A DNA stretch of 27,249 nucleotides from an uncultured Subdoligranulum sp. (lineage in GTDB: Bacteria; Bacillota; Clostridia; Oscillospirales; Ruminococcaceae), in the NCBI GenBank assembly GCA_904374465.1, contig CAJFFY010000035.1, forward strand, positions 1 through 27,249. Reading direction: 5' to 3'. The notes below the pieces were generated by a model. The model was given only the letters and a program-made list of their open reading frames with translations, had not been told where the DNA came from and made no database searches. The translations under genes and the position numbers were made by a program. Shown piece by piece: positions 7,783-14,675 of the stretch. The stretch's first letter is position 1. Every line of letters starts with the position of its first letter.

Positions 7783-8688
7783 ATGATCTATACGGTAACG
7801 TTTAACCCGGCTATCGACTATGTGGTGCGGCTGAATGCGCCGCTGCAGGCCGGAGCGGTCAACCGCGCGGCCGGGGAGGACTGCGTTCTGGGCGGAAAAG
7901 GCATCAACGTCTCCGGTGTGCTGGCGCAGCTGGGATGCCCCAGCGTGGCGCTGGGTTTCGTGGCCGGGGAAACCGGCGCCTGGCTGGAGCGGGGGCTGGC
8001 CGCCCAGGGCCTGCAAACCGACTTCCTCCATCTGCCGTCCGGCATGACCCGCATCAATGTAAAAATCAAAGCGGAGCAGGAAACGGAGCTCAACGGTGCC
8101 GGTCCGGCCATTCCGCCGGAGGCGATGGCGGCGCTGTACAAGAAACTGGAAGCCTTGCAAAAGGGTGATATTCTGGTGTTGGCCGGCAGCATCCCCACCA
8201 GCCTGCCCGCCGATACCTACGAACGAATTCTGGCCCGGCTGCAGGGGCACGGTGTGCGCACGGTGGTGGATGCCTCCGGGCCTTTACTGGCCCGGGTGTT
8301 GCCTTACGGTCCGTTTTTGATCAAGCCCAACCACCATGAACTGGCGGAACTGGCGGGATGTCCGCTGCCGGACGATGACGCCATCACCCGGGCGGCACGG
8401 CAACTGCAATCGCAGGGGGCGCACAACGTGCTGGTCAGTATGGCGGGGGACGGTGCGTTGCTGCTGGACGAGGCCGGCACCGTGCACCGCATCGGTGTAC
8501 CGCAAGGCAAGGTGATCAACAGCGTGGGGGCCGGGGATAGCATGCTGGCCGGCTTTGTGGCCGGCTATCTGCAGAGCGGTTCCTATGCCCAGGCACTGCG
8601 CCTGGGTACAGCCTGCGGTAGTGCCACGGCGTTCAGCCTGGGGTTGGCCACCCGGGAAGAGATTGAACGCCTTTTGGAACAACTGTGA
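7783..8688 (+). CDS. PfkB-family sugar-phosphate kinase (1-phosphofructokinase/tagatose-6-phosphate kinase type)
   Basis: This 301-residue protein is a ribokinase/PfkB-superfamily kinase that transfers ATP phosphate to a phosphorylated hexose. The opening MIYTVTFNPAIDYV and the GGKGIN motif (37-42) match the FruK/LacC branch. The C-terminal signature SVGAGDSMLAGF (about 247-258) contains the catalytic base D252. Length is typical. The ATG follows GAAAGGA and starts 28 bases after the lipoprotein gene. No fructose PTS, fruR or tagatose pathway gene is adjacent, so the substrate remains open; fructose 1-phosphate is the most likely. A terminator follows immediately. Confidence 0.9.
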   Translation: MIYTVTFNPAIDYVVRLNAPLQAGAVNRAAGEDCVLGGKGINVSGVLAQLGCPSVALGFVAGETGAWLERGLAAQGLQTDFLHLPSGMTRINVKIKAEQETELNGAGPAIPPEAMAALYKKLEALQKGDILVLAGSIPTSLPADTYERILARLQGHGVRTVVDASGPLLARVLPYGPFLIKPNHHELAELAGCPLPDDDAITRAARQLQSQGAHNVLVSMAGDGALLLDEAGTVHRIGVPQGKVINSVGAGDSMLAGFVAGYLQSGSYAQALRLGTACGSATAFSLGLATREEIERLLEQL

Positions 8689-8694
8689 AACCAG

Positions 8695-8724
8695 ACCCGG
8701 AGGGGCTTGCCCCGGCCGGGTTTC
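8695..8724 (+). terminator. Terminator after the PfkB-family kinase gene
   Basis: ACCCGG/CCGGGT and GGGGC/GCCCC form two stacked stem segments around TT, with a small internal loop. Only a short T run follows, so termination may be partial. Confidence 0.65.
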
Positions 8725-8735
8725 TATGTTAAGAT
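8707..8735 (+). promoter_or_regulatory. Possible promoter of the tyrosine phosphatase gene
   Basis: TTGCCC and TAAGAT are 17 bases apart; each matches consensus at four of six positions. The -35 lies inside the preceding terminator stem. The predicted start is about 30 bases before the ATG. Confidence 0.35.
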
Positions 8736-8770
8736 GGGACAAGAACGCGTGCAGGGGGAGGAACAAAACC

Positions 8771-9577
8771 ATGCAGACAACAAAACCGGTTCCGGGCGCG
8801 GAAATTCCGCTGGAGGGTGCGGTAAATTTTCGGGAATTGGGAGGCTACCCGGCAGCAGAGGGACGACGGGTGCGGCATGGCCTGCTGTACCGCGGCGGTA
8901 ATCTGGATGCATTGCAAAGTCCGGCCGATCATGCCGTTTTGGAAAGCTGGCACCTGGCCGAAATTTTGGACCTGCGCAGTGAAGGGGAGTGGCAAAAACA
9001 TCCCGACCCGATGGTGCCGGGAGCACAATACCGGCGAGTTTGCGCCATGCGCATGGCAGACGGTTCCGAGATGGATTTTTCTTCCACCGGTATCGAGCGG
9101 TTGGCAGCGGAAAAGGCGGCTTTTGAAAAGGCTGCCGGGCATCCGGTACACGATTATGACTGGTTCAGTGTGCTGTACCGGCAGATGCCCTTCGGCAATC
9201 CGGCCTATCACGCCCTCTTTGCCCTGCTGGAGCAGCACCGAGCGCCGCTCCTGTTCCACTGCACCTGCGGCAAGGATCGTACCGGTATTGCCGCCATGCT
9301 GATTCTGCTGGCACTGGGAGCCACCCGCCAGACTGCCCTGCAGGACTACCTGCTCACCAATGTCTACCGCCGGGAGATTATCGAGGCTTCTCTGCGGGGC
9401 AAATCCCCGGAGGAACGGCGGCTGCTCCTTTCGGTGGAAGGGGTGGATGAGGCCATGGGCGCCGGTGCCATCGACGAGATTCTGGTGCGTTATCCCAGCT
9501 ACGAAGCCTACTTACGGGAGGAATACGGCCTGGATGCAGCACGGCTGGCAGCTCTGCGGAATTTTTATCTGGAATAA
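8771..9577 (+). CDS. Tyrosine-protein phosphatase (IphP-like, Y_phosphatase3)
   Basis: This 268-residue protein carries the cysteine-phosphatase P-loop HCTCGKDRTG with nucleophile C164 and phosphate-binding R170 (the C-x5-R pattern). The N-terminal NFRELGGY motif (about 19-26) and LLYRGGNLD are characteristic of the IphP-like bacterial tyrosine/dual-specificity phosphatases. No signal peptide is seen, so it is probably cytoplasmic. The ATG at 8771 follows GGGGAGGA; the open frame upstream overlaps the preceding kinase gene and is not conserved-looking. It appears to be a single-gene unit between terminators at 8695 and 9580. The physiological substrate (phosphoprotein, phosphoinositide or sugar phosphate) cannot be told from sequence. 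Confidence 0.9.
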   Translation: MQTTKPVPGAEIPLEGAVNFRELGGYPAAEGRRVRHGLLYRGGNLDALQSPADHAVLESWHLAEILDLRSEGEWQKHPDPMVPGAQYRRVCAMRMADGSEMDFSSTGIERLAAEKAAFEKAAGHPVHDYDWFSVLYRQMPFGNPAYHALFALLEQHRAPLLFHCTCGKDRTGIAAMLILLALGATRQTALQDYLLTNVYRREIIEASLRGKSPEERRLLLSVEGVDEAMGAGAIDEILVRYPSYEAYLREEYGLDAARLAALRNFYLE

Positions 9578-9579
9578 GC

Positions 9580-9611
9580 AAAAGCGCCCTGCCGAGAGGC
9601 AGGGCGCTTTT
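9580..9611. terminator. Bidirectional terminator between the phosphatase gene and pfkA
   Basis: AAAAGCGCCCTGCC and its perfect complement surround a GAGA loop, making a 14-bp stem flanked by A and T runs that can serve both converging genes. Confidence 0.93.
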
Positions 9612-9633
9612 GGATAGGGGAATACCGTAAAAA

Positions 9634-10710
9634 TCAGCCCAGGCTGATGCCCATGGCGCGGGCCACGTTGAGCATGTCGCAATCGCCGGGCACGCCGCGG
9701 GTTTTGCCGGCAATGTCGGCGAGAGGGTTGGCGGTCACATGCCGGTTGACCATGGCCACGGTCACACCGTAGTGCTCGTCGGCCACCAAGCTGGCGGCAT
9801 AGGAGCCAAACTGGGTGGCCAGGACGCGATCGTAAGCGCTGGGGCTGCCGCCACGCTGCATATGGCCGGGCACGCAGATGCGCGTTTCGGCGCCGGTCAT
9901 ATCCTCGATCTGGTGGGCAATGCGGGCGGTGGCGGTGGTGTAGCCGGCCTGGGCGCGCTTGGCGGTCCACTCTTTGCGTTTCATCTTGGCCTCTTCCACC
10001 GAGAAGGCGCCTTCGGCAACGGCCAGGATGGAGAAGTTCTTGCCGGCTTTGGCGCGGCTCTCCACGGCAGCGGCAACCTTCTTGATGTCGTAGGGCATTT
10101 CGGGAATCAGAATGATGTCGGCGCCGCCGGCAATGCCGGAATACAGCGTCAGCCAGCCGGCCTTGTTGCCCATGATCTCGATGCACATCACGCGGCTGTG
10201 GCTGCCGGCGGTGGTGTGGATCCGGTCAATGACCTCCGTGGCGATATCCACCGCCGTGTGGAAGCCGAAGGTCACATCGGTGCCATAGATATCATTGTCG
10301 ATGGTTTTGGGCAGACCGATGATGTTCAGCCCCTCCTGGCTCAGCAGATTGGCGGTCTTGTGGGTGCCGTTGCCACCCAGGCAGAGCAGGCAATCCAGCT
10401 TGGCGGCGCGGTAGTTCTTTTTCATGGCGGCTACCTTGTCCACCTTGTCTTCCTCCACCACACGCATCTTTTTGAAGGGAGTGCGCTTGGTGCCCAGGAT
10501 GGTACCGCCCACCGTCAGGATGCCGGAAAATTCGTCCGGGGACATCTCGCGGTAGTTGCCGTTGATGAGGCCGTCGTATCCGTTCAGGATGCCGACGATT
10601 TCCACTTTATCGCCCATGCGGTTGTACAACGCTTTGGCCACGCCGCGAATCGTTGCGTTCAGGCCGGGGCAGTCGCCGCCGGATGTCAGGATGCCAACAC
10701 GAATTGCCAT
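9634..10710 (-). CDS. pfkA: 6-phosphofructokinase (PfkA superfamily)
   Basis: This 358-residue glycolytic enzyme phosphorylates fructose 6-phosphate to fructose 1,6-bisphosphate. The start MAIRVGILTSGGDCPGLN is chosen because GGGAGGTAA precedes it and earlier codons are non-family sequence. Key segments are GGNGT (112-116), PKTIDND (134-140, catalytic base D138) and MQRGGSPSAYDR near the C-terminus. The residue aligned with E. coli G104 is Gly (ATP-type), while that aligned with G124 is Lys (usually PPi-type), and Asn replaces the usual Asp103. This mixed pattern occurs in a known non-E. coli clade, so ATP is the likelier donor but unproven. A consensus promoter lies at 10778-10806. Confidence 0.95.
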   Translation of the reverse strand: MAIRVGILTSGGDCPGLNATIRGVAKALYNRMGDKVEIVGILNGYDGLINGNYREMSPDEFSGILTVGGTILGTKRTPFKKMRVVEEDKVDKVAAMKKNYRAAKLDCLLCLGGNGTHKTANLLSQEGLNIIGLPKTIDNDIYGTDVTFGFHTAVDIATEVIDRIHTTAGSHSRVMCIEIMGNKAGWLTLYSGIAGGADIILIPEMPYDIKKVAAAVESRAKAGKNFSILAVAEGAFSVEEAKMKRKEWTAKRAQAGYTTATARIAHQIEDMTGAETRICVPGHMQRGGSPSAYDRVLATQFGSYAASLVADEHYGVTVAMVNRHVTANPLADIAGKTRGVPGDCDMLNVARAMGISLG

Positions 10711-10777
10711 ATGATTACCTCCCATGTACCGCGCTGTGCGCGGTTTGTGCACGGGGCGAGCCGTGCAATCTACTATA

Positions 10778-10806
10778 AATGTACGACACCCGGGGCGGCT
10801 TGTCAA
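10778..10806 (-). promoter_or_regulatory. Sigma-A promoter of pfkA
   Basis: On the minus strand a perfect TTGACA lies 17 bases before TACATT, giving a leader of roughly 60 bases before the pfkA ATG. Confidence 0.7.
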
Positions 10807-10875
10807 CCCTGCTTGCGGGAAATTGGACGCTGGAACGTCCCTTGCAAAAAGATGAAAAAAATCGCAAAAAAACTG

Positions 10876-10904
10876 TTGACAAATCCTTCCGAAGTGGCTA
10901 TAAT
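10876..10904 (+). promoter_or_regulatory. Consensus sigma-A promoter of the tRNA unit
   Basis: A perfect TTGACA and a perfect TATAAT are separated by exactly 17 bases, typical of a strong stable-RNA promoter. Transcription should begin near 10911, about 45 bases before tRNA-Gln. Confidence 0.88.
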
Positions 10905-10955
10905 AGTTAAGCGTTGAGGGCAGCCGACACGAGAGAGGCGCCTGAGATGATGCGA

Positions 10956-11029
10956 TGGGGATTCGCATAATGGTAGTGCAGCGGACTCTGACTCCGCCCG
11001 TGGGAGTTCGATCCTCTCATCCCCAACCA
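10956..11029 (+). tRNA. tRNA-Gln (anticodon CTG)
   Basis: A full cloverleaf can be drawn. The acceptor stem is TGGGGAT/ATCCCCA, the D stem GCA/TGC, and the anticodon stem GCGGA/TCCGC with loop CTCTGAC (anticodon CTG at 10988-10990). The T arm is GGGAG/CTCTC around TTCGATC. Discriminator A and an encoded CCA end the gene. It reads the CAG codon. Confidence 0.93.
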
Positions 11030-11033
11030 CAAT

Positions 11034-11062
11034 CGCAGCAGCATCGCTGCTGCGGTTTTTTC
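11034..11062 (+). terminator. Terminator-like hairpin between the two tRNA genes
   Basis: CGCAGCAGC and GCTGCTGCG pair perfectly around ATC and are followed by GTTTTTTC. It meets the criteria for an intrinsic terminator but lies only a few bases before tRNA-Pro. It might instead be a partial terminator or a processing signal. Confidence 0.8.
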
Positions 11063-11066
11063 TTAT

Positions 11067-11139
11067 CGGGGTGTAGCGCAGTTGGTAGCGCGCTTGGTTC
11101 GGGACCAAGAGGCCGTGGGTTCGAATCCCGTCACTCCGA
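11067..11139 (+). tRNA. tRNA-Pro (anticodon CGG)
   Basis: The acceptor stem CGGGGTG/CACTCCG (one G-T pair), D stem GCGC/GCGC and anticodon stem CTTGG/CCAAG with loop TTCGGGA (anticodon CGG) are clear. The T arm GTGGG/CCCGT around TTCGAAT completes the cloverleaf. After discriminator A the DNA reads CTTG, so CCA is not encoded and must be added enzymatically, unlike the neighbouring tRNA-Gln. Confidence 0.92.
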
Positions 11140-11149
11140 CTTGTGTTTG

Positions 11150-11189
11150 ACCGCAGGATACCGTCCGGTGTCCTGCGGTTTTCTTTTTC
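11150..11189 (+). terminator. Terminator after tRNA-Pro
   Basis: CCGCAGGATACCG and CGGTGTCCTGCGG pair around TC with one T-G pair, followed by a TTTTCTTTTT tract. Confidence 0.9.
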
Positions 11190-11206
11190 TGTCGAGAAAT
11201 ATCCAA

Positions 11207-11237
11207 AAAGGCCGCCCCCAGGCAGGGGGCGGCCTTT
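11207..11237 (-). terminator. Terminator of the primosome operon
   Basis: AAAGGCCGCCCCC and GGGGGCGGCCTTT flank a five-base loop. Read leftward, the stem is followed by a run of five Ts, placing the terminator just after the stop of the DnaI-like gene. Confidence 0.85.
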
Positions 11238-11246
11238 ATACTGCGT

Positions 11247-12206
11247 TTATTGCAACCGCTGATCGTTGCCGAAAAATTTGAAGATTTTGCAGCCACCCAG
11301 CATCCGGCTGGCCACCTTCTCGGTATAACGTGCCACAAACACACTCTGGTCGGTGATGTTGGTGGTGTAAATCGTCGGCCGCTCGGTGAGCATCCGGGTG
11401 TTGATCAGTTCATACAACACACTGATGGTCAGCGGAGTGATGTATTCGGTCCCCAGATCGTCCAGGATCAGAAGATCCGCTTCCTGGCAGGCGTTCAGCC
11501 ATTCGTCGCTGCTGTCAAAATCAAAGTGTTCCCGGCCTAACCGGGCTGCCAGCGCTGCCGCACTGGTATAAAGCACATCGTGGCCGCCGCCCAGCACTGC
11601 GTCGGCAATGGCCAGTGCCAGATGGGTCTTGCCCAATCCGGTATGGCCCATGAACAGAAGGTTCGTGCTTTTACTGCTGAACTTCTGCGCATAGTTTTCG
11701 CAGTAGTGCAGCAGCTTTTCCATATAGGCCCGTGCCGAAATTCCCAGCTCCGGTTCCACATCGGCGCTGTAGCGGTTGACGTCAAAGGTGGAAAACTGGC
11801 ACAATCCCAGGGGGCTGGCGGCGTTGATCTCCTCCCGGCGCAACCGGCGGGCAATCTCTGCCACACAGCTGCAGGGGTTGCCATCCCGCATGCCGGTGTC
11901 ATGGCAAAGGGGACAGGCGTACTTCGGCTGGAAAGCGTCCCGGCTGTATCCGGCCCGCTGTGTGGCATCCGACAAGGCGGCGTCGGCGTCGGCCAGGGCT
12001 TTGCGGGCGGCCTCCATATCTTTACCCAATACAGCGGCTTTGGCCAGAGCTAGACCGGCGCGCATCTGGGCATCATCCGCCTCGGCCAGGGCCGGGTGCG
12101 CCGCAAAGGCTGCCCGACGGGCGGTCTCGGCCTCCATGACGGCCTTCTGGCGGCGGGCGGCAATCACGCGCTGTGCAGCGCGGAACAATTCATCTTTGGT
12201 GCGCAT
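11247..12206 (-). CDS. DnaI/DnaC-like AAA+ helicase loader
   Basis: This 319-residue cytoplasmic ATPase resembles the loaders that place the replicative helicase on DNA. An Ala-rich, mostly helical N-terminal segment (1-90) leads to a cysteine cluster C98, C101, C112, C114 (CPLCHDTGMRDGNPCSC), probably zinc-binding as in DnaI. The AAA+ core has Walker A GHTGLGKTH (187-195) and Walker B LLILDDLG (245-252), with TTNIT near the sensor 1 position. The gene starts three bases after the DnaD-like gene ends, indicating translational coupling and a shared primosome role. The Ala-rich N-terminus probably contacts helicase, by analogy. It could alternatively be called DnaC family. Confidence 0.92.
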   Translation of the reverse strand: MRTKDELFRAAQRVIAARRQKAVMEAETARRAAFAAHPALAEADDAQMRAGLALAKAAVLGKDMEAARKALADADAALSDATQRAGYSRDAFQPKYACPLCHDTGMRDGNPCSCVAEIARRLRREEINAASPLGLCQFSTFDVNRYSADVEPELGISARAYMEKLLHYCENYAQKFSSKSTNLLFMGHTGLGKTHLALAIADAVLGGGHDVLYTSAAALAARLGREHFDFDSSDEWLNACQEADLLILDDLGTEYITPLTISVLYELINTRMLTERPTIYTTNITDQSVFVARYTEKVASRMLGGCKIFKFFGNDQRLQ

Positions 12207-12209
12207 GGG

Positions 12210-13121
12210 TTATCCCTCCTCGTCGTCAAACAGGGCAGCCCAGTTGCGGTTGAACAGATCCTTCTGGGCGCTGGCAGCCGGCTGGGGAGCAGCGGGACGC
12301 TCGGTGGCCAGAATGTTGCTGCCCGACAACTGCCCCTGGCCCCGGGCGGCGGCCACGGTGGTAATGCCCTGGGCACGCCAGGCCCGCAGAATGCCGTCCA
12401 CATAACGAATGGTATTTTTGTTGCCGGCCCGCAGCAATGCTTCGTCGATCATTTCCCGGCCGATGCCCCACTCTTCGTGCCAGCGGGCAATGGCACAGCG
12501 CTCCCAACGGGTCAGGGCGGTGGGGGCAATGCCGAACTGGGCAGCGGCGTCGGCACACCATTCTTCCCGCTGCTTGACTTTGCGCAGGTGGCGCTCGGCG
12601 TCCTCGCCGGATTCCACGCCGTCTTCCCGCCAGCGGGCCAGTTCCCGTGCTACGGCCGCCACACTGCGCCGTCCCTGGCGGGCCACCTCGGCGCAGCAGA
12701 GCAGAATCACATCGGGCTGCCAGCCGTCCTGCAGGTACAAACCCACCAGACGCTGCATCTCGCTGCGACTCAACGCTTTGCCAAAGGCAGTCTGTGCTTC
12801 TTCGCAAAGCACGGCCACATAGGGATCATCCAGGCTGGCCAGATCGATGTTGGCAGCCTTTACTTCCGGTAGAGCGGCGGGGGCGCCGCGGCGGCTGCCT
12901 TCCAGAAGTCCGGCGCCCGCCCAGTACTGCAGGGCCCGGCGGGCTGCTTCCACACTGTTCAGCCCCAGCGCTCTGGCAATGGTGCGCGGATCGGTATCGC
13001 CGGTCTGCAAAACATACAGCGCGGTGCGTACCGTGTCGCCATCGGCCTGCGCCAGGTGGGTGAAGACGATCTGCGGCACTGCTACGGTATCCCCGTTGTA
13101 TGCTGCCAACTGATATGGCAT
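12210..13121 (-). CDS. DnaD-domain replication initiation protein
   Basis: This 303-residue protein looks like the DnaD/DnaB primosome family of Firmicutes, which remodels origin DNA and recruits the helicase loader. The N-terminal portion (about 20-75, including DPRTIARALGLNSVEAARRALQYW) fits a winged-helix DNA-binding fold. The central part (about 125-195: ALSRSEMQRLVGLYLQDG and following helices) and the region near 210-270 (WHEEWGIGREMIDEALLRAG, then IRYVDGILRAWRAQGI) match the repeated DnaD-type helical domain, including its YxxxILxxW-like motif. The start follows GGGGAGG. It is the first gene of a two-gene operon with the DnaI-like loader, and a good promoter lies at 13155-13183. Confidence 0.88.
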   Translation of the reverse strand: MPYQLAAYNGDTVAVPQIVFTHLAQADGDTVRTALYVLQTGDTDPRTIARALGLNSVEAARRALQYWAGAGLLEGSRRGAPAALPEVKAANIDLASLDDPYVAVLCEEAQTAFGKALSRSEMQRLVGLYLQDGWQPDVILLCCAEVARQGRRSVAAVARELARWREDGVESGEDAERHLRKVKQREEWCADAAAQFGIAPTALTRWERCAIARWHEEWGIGREMIDEALLRAGNKNTIRYVDGILRAWRAQGITTVAAARGQGQLSGSNILATERPAAPQPAASAQKDLFNRNWAALFDDEEG

Positions 13122-13154
13122 ATCGCAAACCTCCCCACTTTAAAAAGTAATTTC

Positions 13155-13183
13155 ATTATAACAGTTTGCCTGCATGGTGTAAA
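13155..13183 (-). promoter_or_regulatory. Sigma-A promoter of the primosome operon
   Basis: On the minus strand TTTACA (five of six matches) and a perfect TATAAT are 17 bases apart, about 35 bases upstream of the DnaD-like start codon. Confidence 0.78.
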
Positions 13184-13238
13184 GTCAGCGGCGGAAAACT
13201 GCCCAAAAACCTTTGGTTTATTTTGGTCAATGCGTTCC

Positions 13239-13267
13239 TTGCAATCATGTTCCAAACTCTTTACAAT
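13239..13267 (+). promoter_or_regulatory. Sigma-A promoter of the phosphoribosyltransferase-like gene
   Basis: TTGCAA and TACAAT are separated by 17 bases, with the predicted start about 25 bases before the ATG at 13301. Confidence 0.72.
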
Positions 13268-13300
13268 AGAATGGTAGAAAGCAAAAGGGAGGGACCTCCA

Positions 13301-13939
13301 ATGGCCATGAATCTTGTCAAACTGCCCACCGGCAGGACAAACCTTATGCTGCGTGTCTGCAAGGGACACTTTGCAACCAGCCACAGCCATATCAACTATT
13401 ACATTGATGTTACGCTGACCAAATCCCGCCTGTCGGAAGCGCGTGCGGTGGCGGCGGAGTTGGTGAAGGAGTACACCCTCAACACCATTGTGGATACCAT
13501 TCTTTGCCTGGACGGTACCGAGGTGATCGGCGCCTGTATGGCCAGCGAACTGACCAAAGCCGGCTATGCCAATATGAATGCCCACCAGACCATTTACGTG
13601 GTTACGCCGGAGCATACGGTGGGCAGCCAGTTGCTGTTCCGGGAAAATACTGCGCCCATGATTTCCGGCAAGCATGTGTTGGTGGTGGCTGCTTCGGTGA
13701 CCACCGGTTATACGGTGGAGAGCGCTGTGGAAGCCATCAACTATTATGGCGGCATTCCGGTGGGGATAGCGGCCATTTTTGCCACCCAAAAGGAATGCGC
13801 CGGATTCCCGGTAACCAGCATCTTTGACCCCAATGACCTGCCGGATTACGAGAGTTATGACTCCCATGTCTGCCCCTGGTGCAAAGCCGGCCAAAAGATT
13901 GATGCGCTGGTCAACAGTTTCGGTTATTCCAGTCTGTGA
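13301..13939 (+). CDS. Orotate phosphoribosyltransferase-like protein with altered PRPP loop
   Basis: This 212-residue protein has the layout of a type I phosphoribosyltransferase. A central strand-loop motif VLVVAASVTTGYT (126-138) sits where active enzymes have two acidic residues before the TTG (for example VVDDVxTTG). Here A130 and A131 replace them, which would be expected to weaken Mg-PRPP use. The C-terminus carries a CPWC motif followed by KAGQKIDALVNSFGY, resembling a clostridial family usually labelled orotate phosphoribosyltransferase. The ATG follows GGGAGGGA; a longer open frame upstream includes the promoter and is rejected. No pyrimidine genes are nearby, and the gene stands alone between its promoter and a terminator. 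It may be a regulator or ligand sensor rather than an enzyme. Confidence 0.75.
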   Translation: MAMNLVKLPTGRTNLMLRVCKGHFATSHSHINYYIDVTLTKSRLSEARAVAAELVKEYTLNTIVDTILCLDGTEVIGACMASELTKAGYANMNAHQTIYVVTPEHTVGSQLLFRENTAPMISGKHVLVVAASVTTGYTVESAVEAINYYGGIPVGIAAIFATQKECAGFPVTSIFDPNDLPDYESYDSHVCPWCKAGQKIDALVNSFGYSSL

Positions 13940-13958
13940 CATACTACAATAGATCCCC

Positions 13959-13990
13959 AATCCCCCTGCCGGCAGGGGGATTTTTCTTTT
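13959..13990 (+). terminator. Terminator after the phosphoribosyltransferase-like gene
   Basis: AATCCCCCTGCC is followed directly by its complement GGCAGGGGGATT; the central CCGG forms the loop, and a TTTTTCTTTT tract follows. Confidence 0.9.
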
Positions 13991-14047
13991 GGTGCATGCC
14001 GGGTCCTCGACACAACGTTATTTTTGTACAAAAAGCCCATGACATTT

Positions 14048-14076
14048 TTGACAAAAAAGGACTATACTAATATAGT
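14048..14076 (+). promoter_or_regulatory. Sigma-A promoter of the CarD-like gene with overlapping inverted repeat
   Basis: A perfect TTGACA and TATAGT are 17 bases apart. ACTATA and TATAGT (14061-14076, four-base gap) form an inverted repeat that includes the -10, so it could double as an operator. Confidence 0.75.
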
Positions 14077-14125
14077 AGAAGAAAATATACCCCGGTACGA
14101 AACATTGAAAAAAGGAGGATGCGTC

Positions 14126-14626
14126 ATGTTTCAGGTAGGAGATGCGGTAAGTTATGGGACGAGTGGTGTGTGTACGATTGCGGAAAAAAAGAGTGTGAAA
14201 CTGGCGGGGCGGCCTTGCGAGTGCTACATTCTGCGTCCTGTCTATGACAGCACCATGAAGATCTGTGTACCCTGCGACAGCCAAGTCCTTTTACAGCGCA
14301 TGCGTGCCCTGCCCAGCAAGCAGGAATTGCTGGATCTTCTCCAGGAACCGGCGCCGGAGCACAACCCCGATCCCGAAGCGCGTAAGGAACAGTACCGGCA
14401 GACACTGCAAAGCGGCGACCGCCATGATCTGTTGCAGATGATCCGTGATATTTATACCGAGCGCCGTCACCGCCATGCCATGGGCAAGCAGCTTTCCGCT
14501 TATGAGGATACGGCCCTGCGGGAAGCGCAGAATATTCTGCACAGTGAGTTCGCCTATACCCTGGGGATTGATCCGCAGGAAGTGCCGGATTTTATTGCCG
14601 GGGAACTGGACAAGGCGGCCAACTGA
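14126..14626 (+). CDS. CarD-family transcriptional regulator (RNA polymerase interacting)
   Basis: This 166-residue protein begins MFQVGDAVSYGTSGVCTI, the typical opening of the CarD/CdnL/TRCF RNA-polymerase-interaction domain (about 1-60, Tudor-like). It continues with a helical C-terminal domain (about 70-160: ARKEQYRQTLQ, LLQMIRDIYTER, YEDTALREAQNIL). CarD proteins bind the RNA polymerase beta subunit and alter open-complex stability at many promoters. Length agrees with the family. AAAGGAGGA precedes the ATG at 14126; an in-frame earlier ATG at 14024 overlaps the promoter and is rejected. It is a single-gene unit ended by the terminator at 14641. Target promoters cannot be told from the window. 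Confidence 0.9.
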   Translation: MFQVGDAVSYGTSGVCTIAEKKSVKLAGRPCECYILRPVYDSTMKICVPCDSQVLLQRMRALPSKQELLDLLQEPAPEHNPDPEARKEQYRQTLQSGDRHDLLQMIRDIYTERRHRHAMGKQLSAYEDTALREAQNILHSEFAYTLGIDPQEVPDFIAGELDKAAN

Positions 14627-14640
14627 GTACAACGAAATCT

Positions 14641-14672
14641 AAAGCGGACGACCCACAGGGCCGTCCGCTTTT
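14641..14672. terminator. Bidirectional terminator between the CarD-like gene and sdpI
   Basis: AAAGCGGACG and CGTCCGCTTT form the outer stem, with an inner CCC/GGG pair around ACA. A and T runs flank both sides, and it lies between converging genes. Confidence 0.85.
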
Positions 14673-14675
14673 CGT

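Noticed and set aside
9739..10917. Open frame opposite pfkA
   Set aside because: Antisense shadow of phosphofructokinase; repetitive Gly/Val/Ala/His composition without motifs.
10711..10968. N-terminal extension of phosphofructokinase
   Set aside because: This stretch contains the pfkA promoter and the start of tRNA-Gln; family proteins begin at the MAIRVGILTSGG start.
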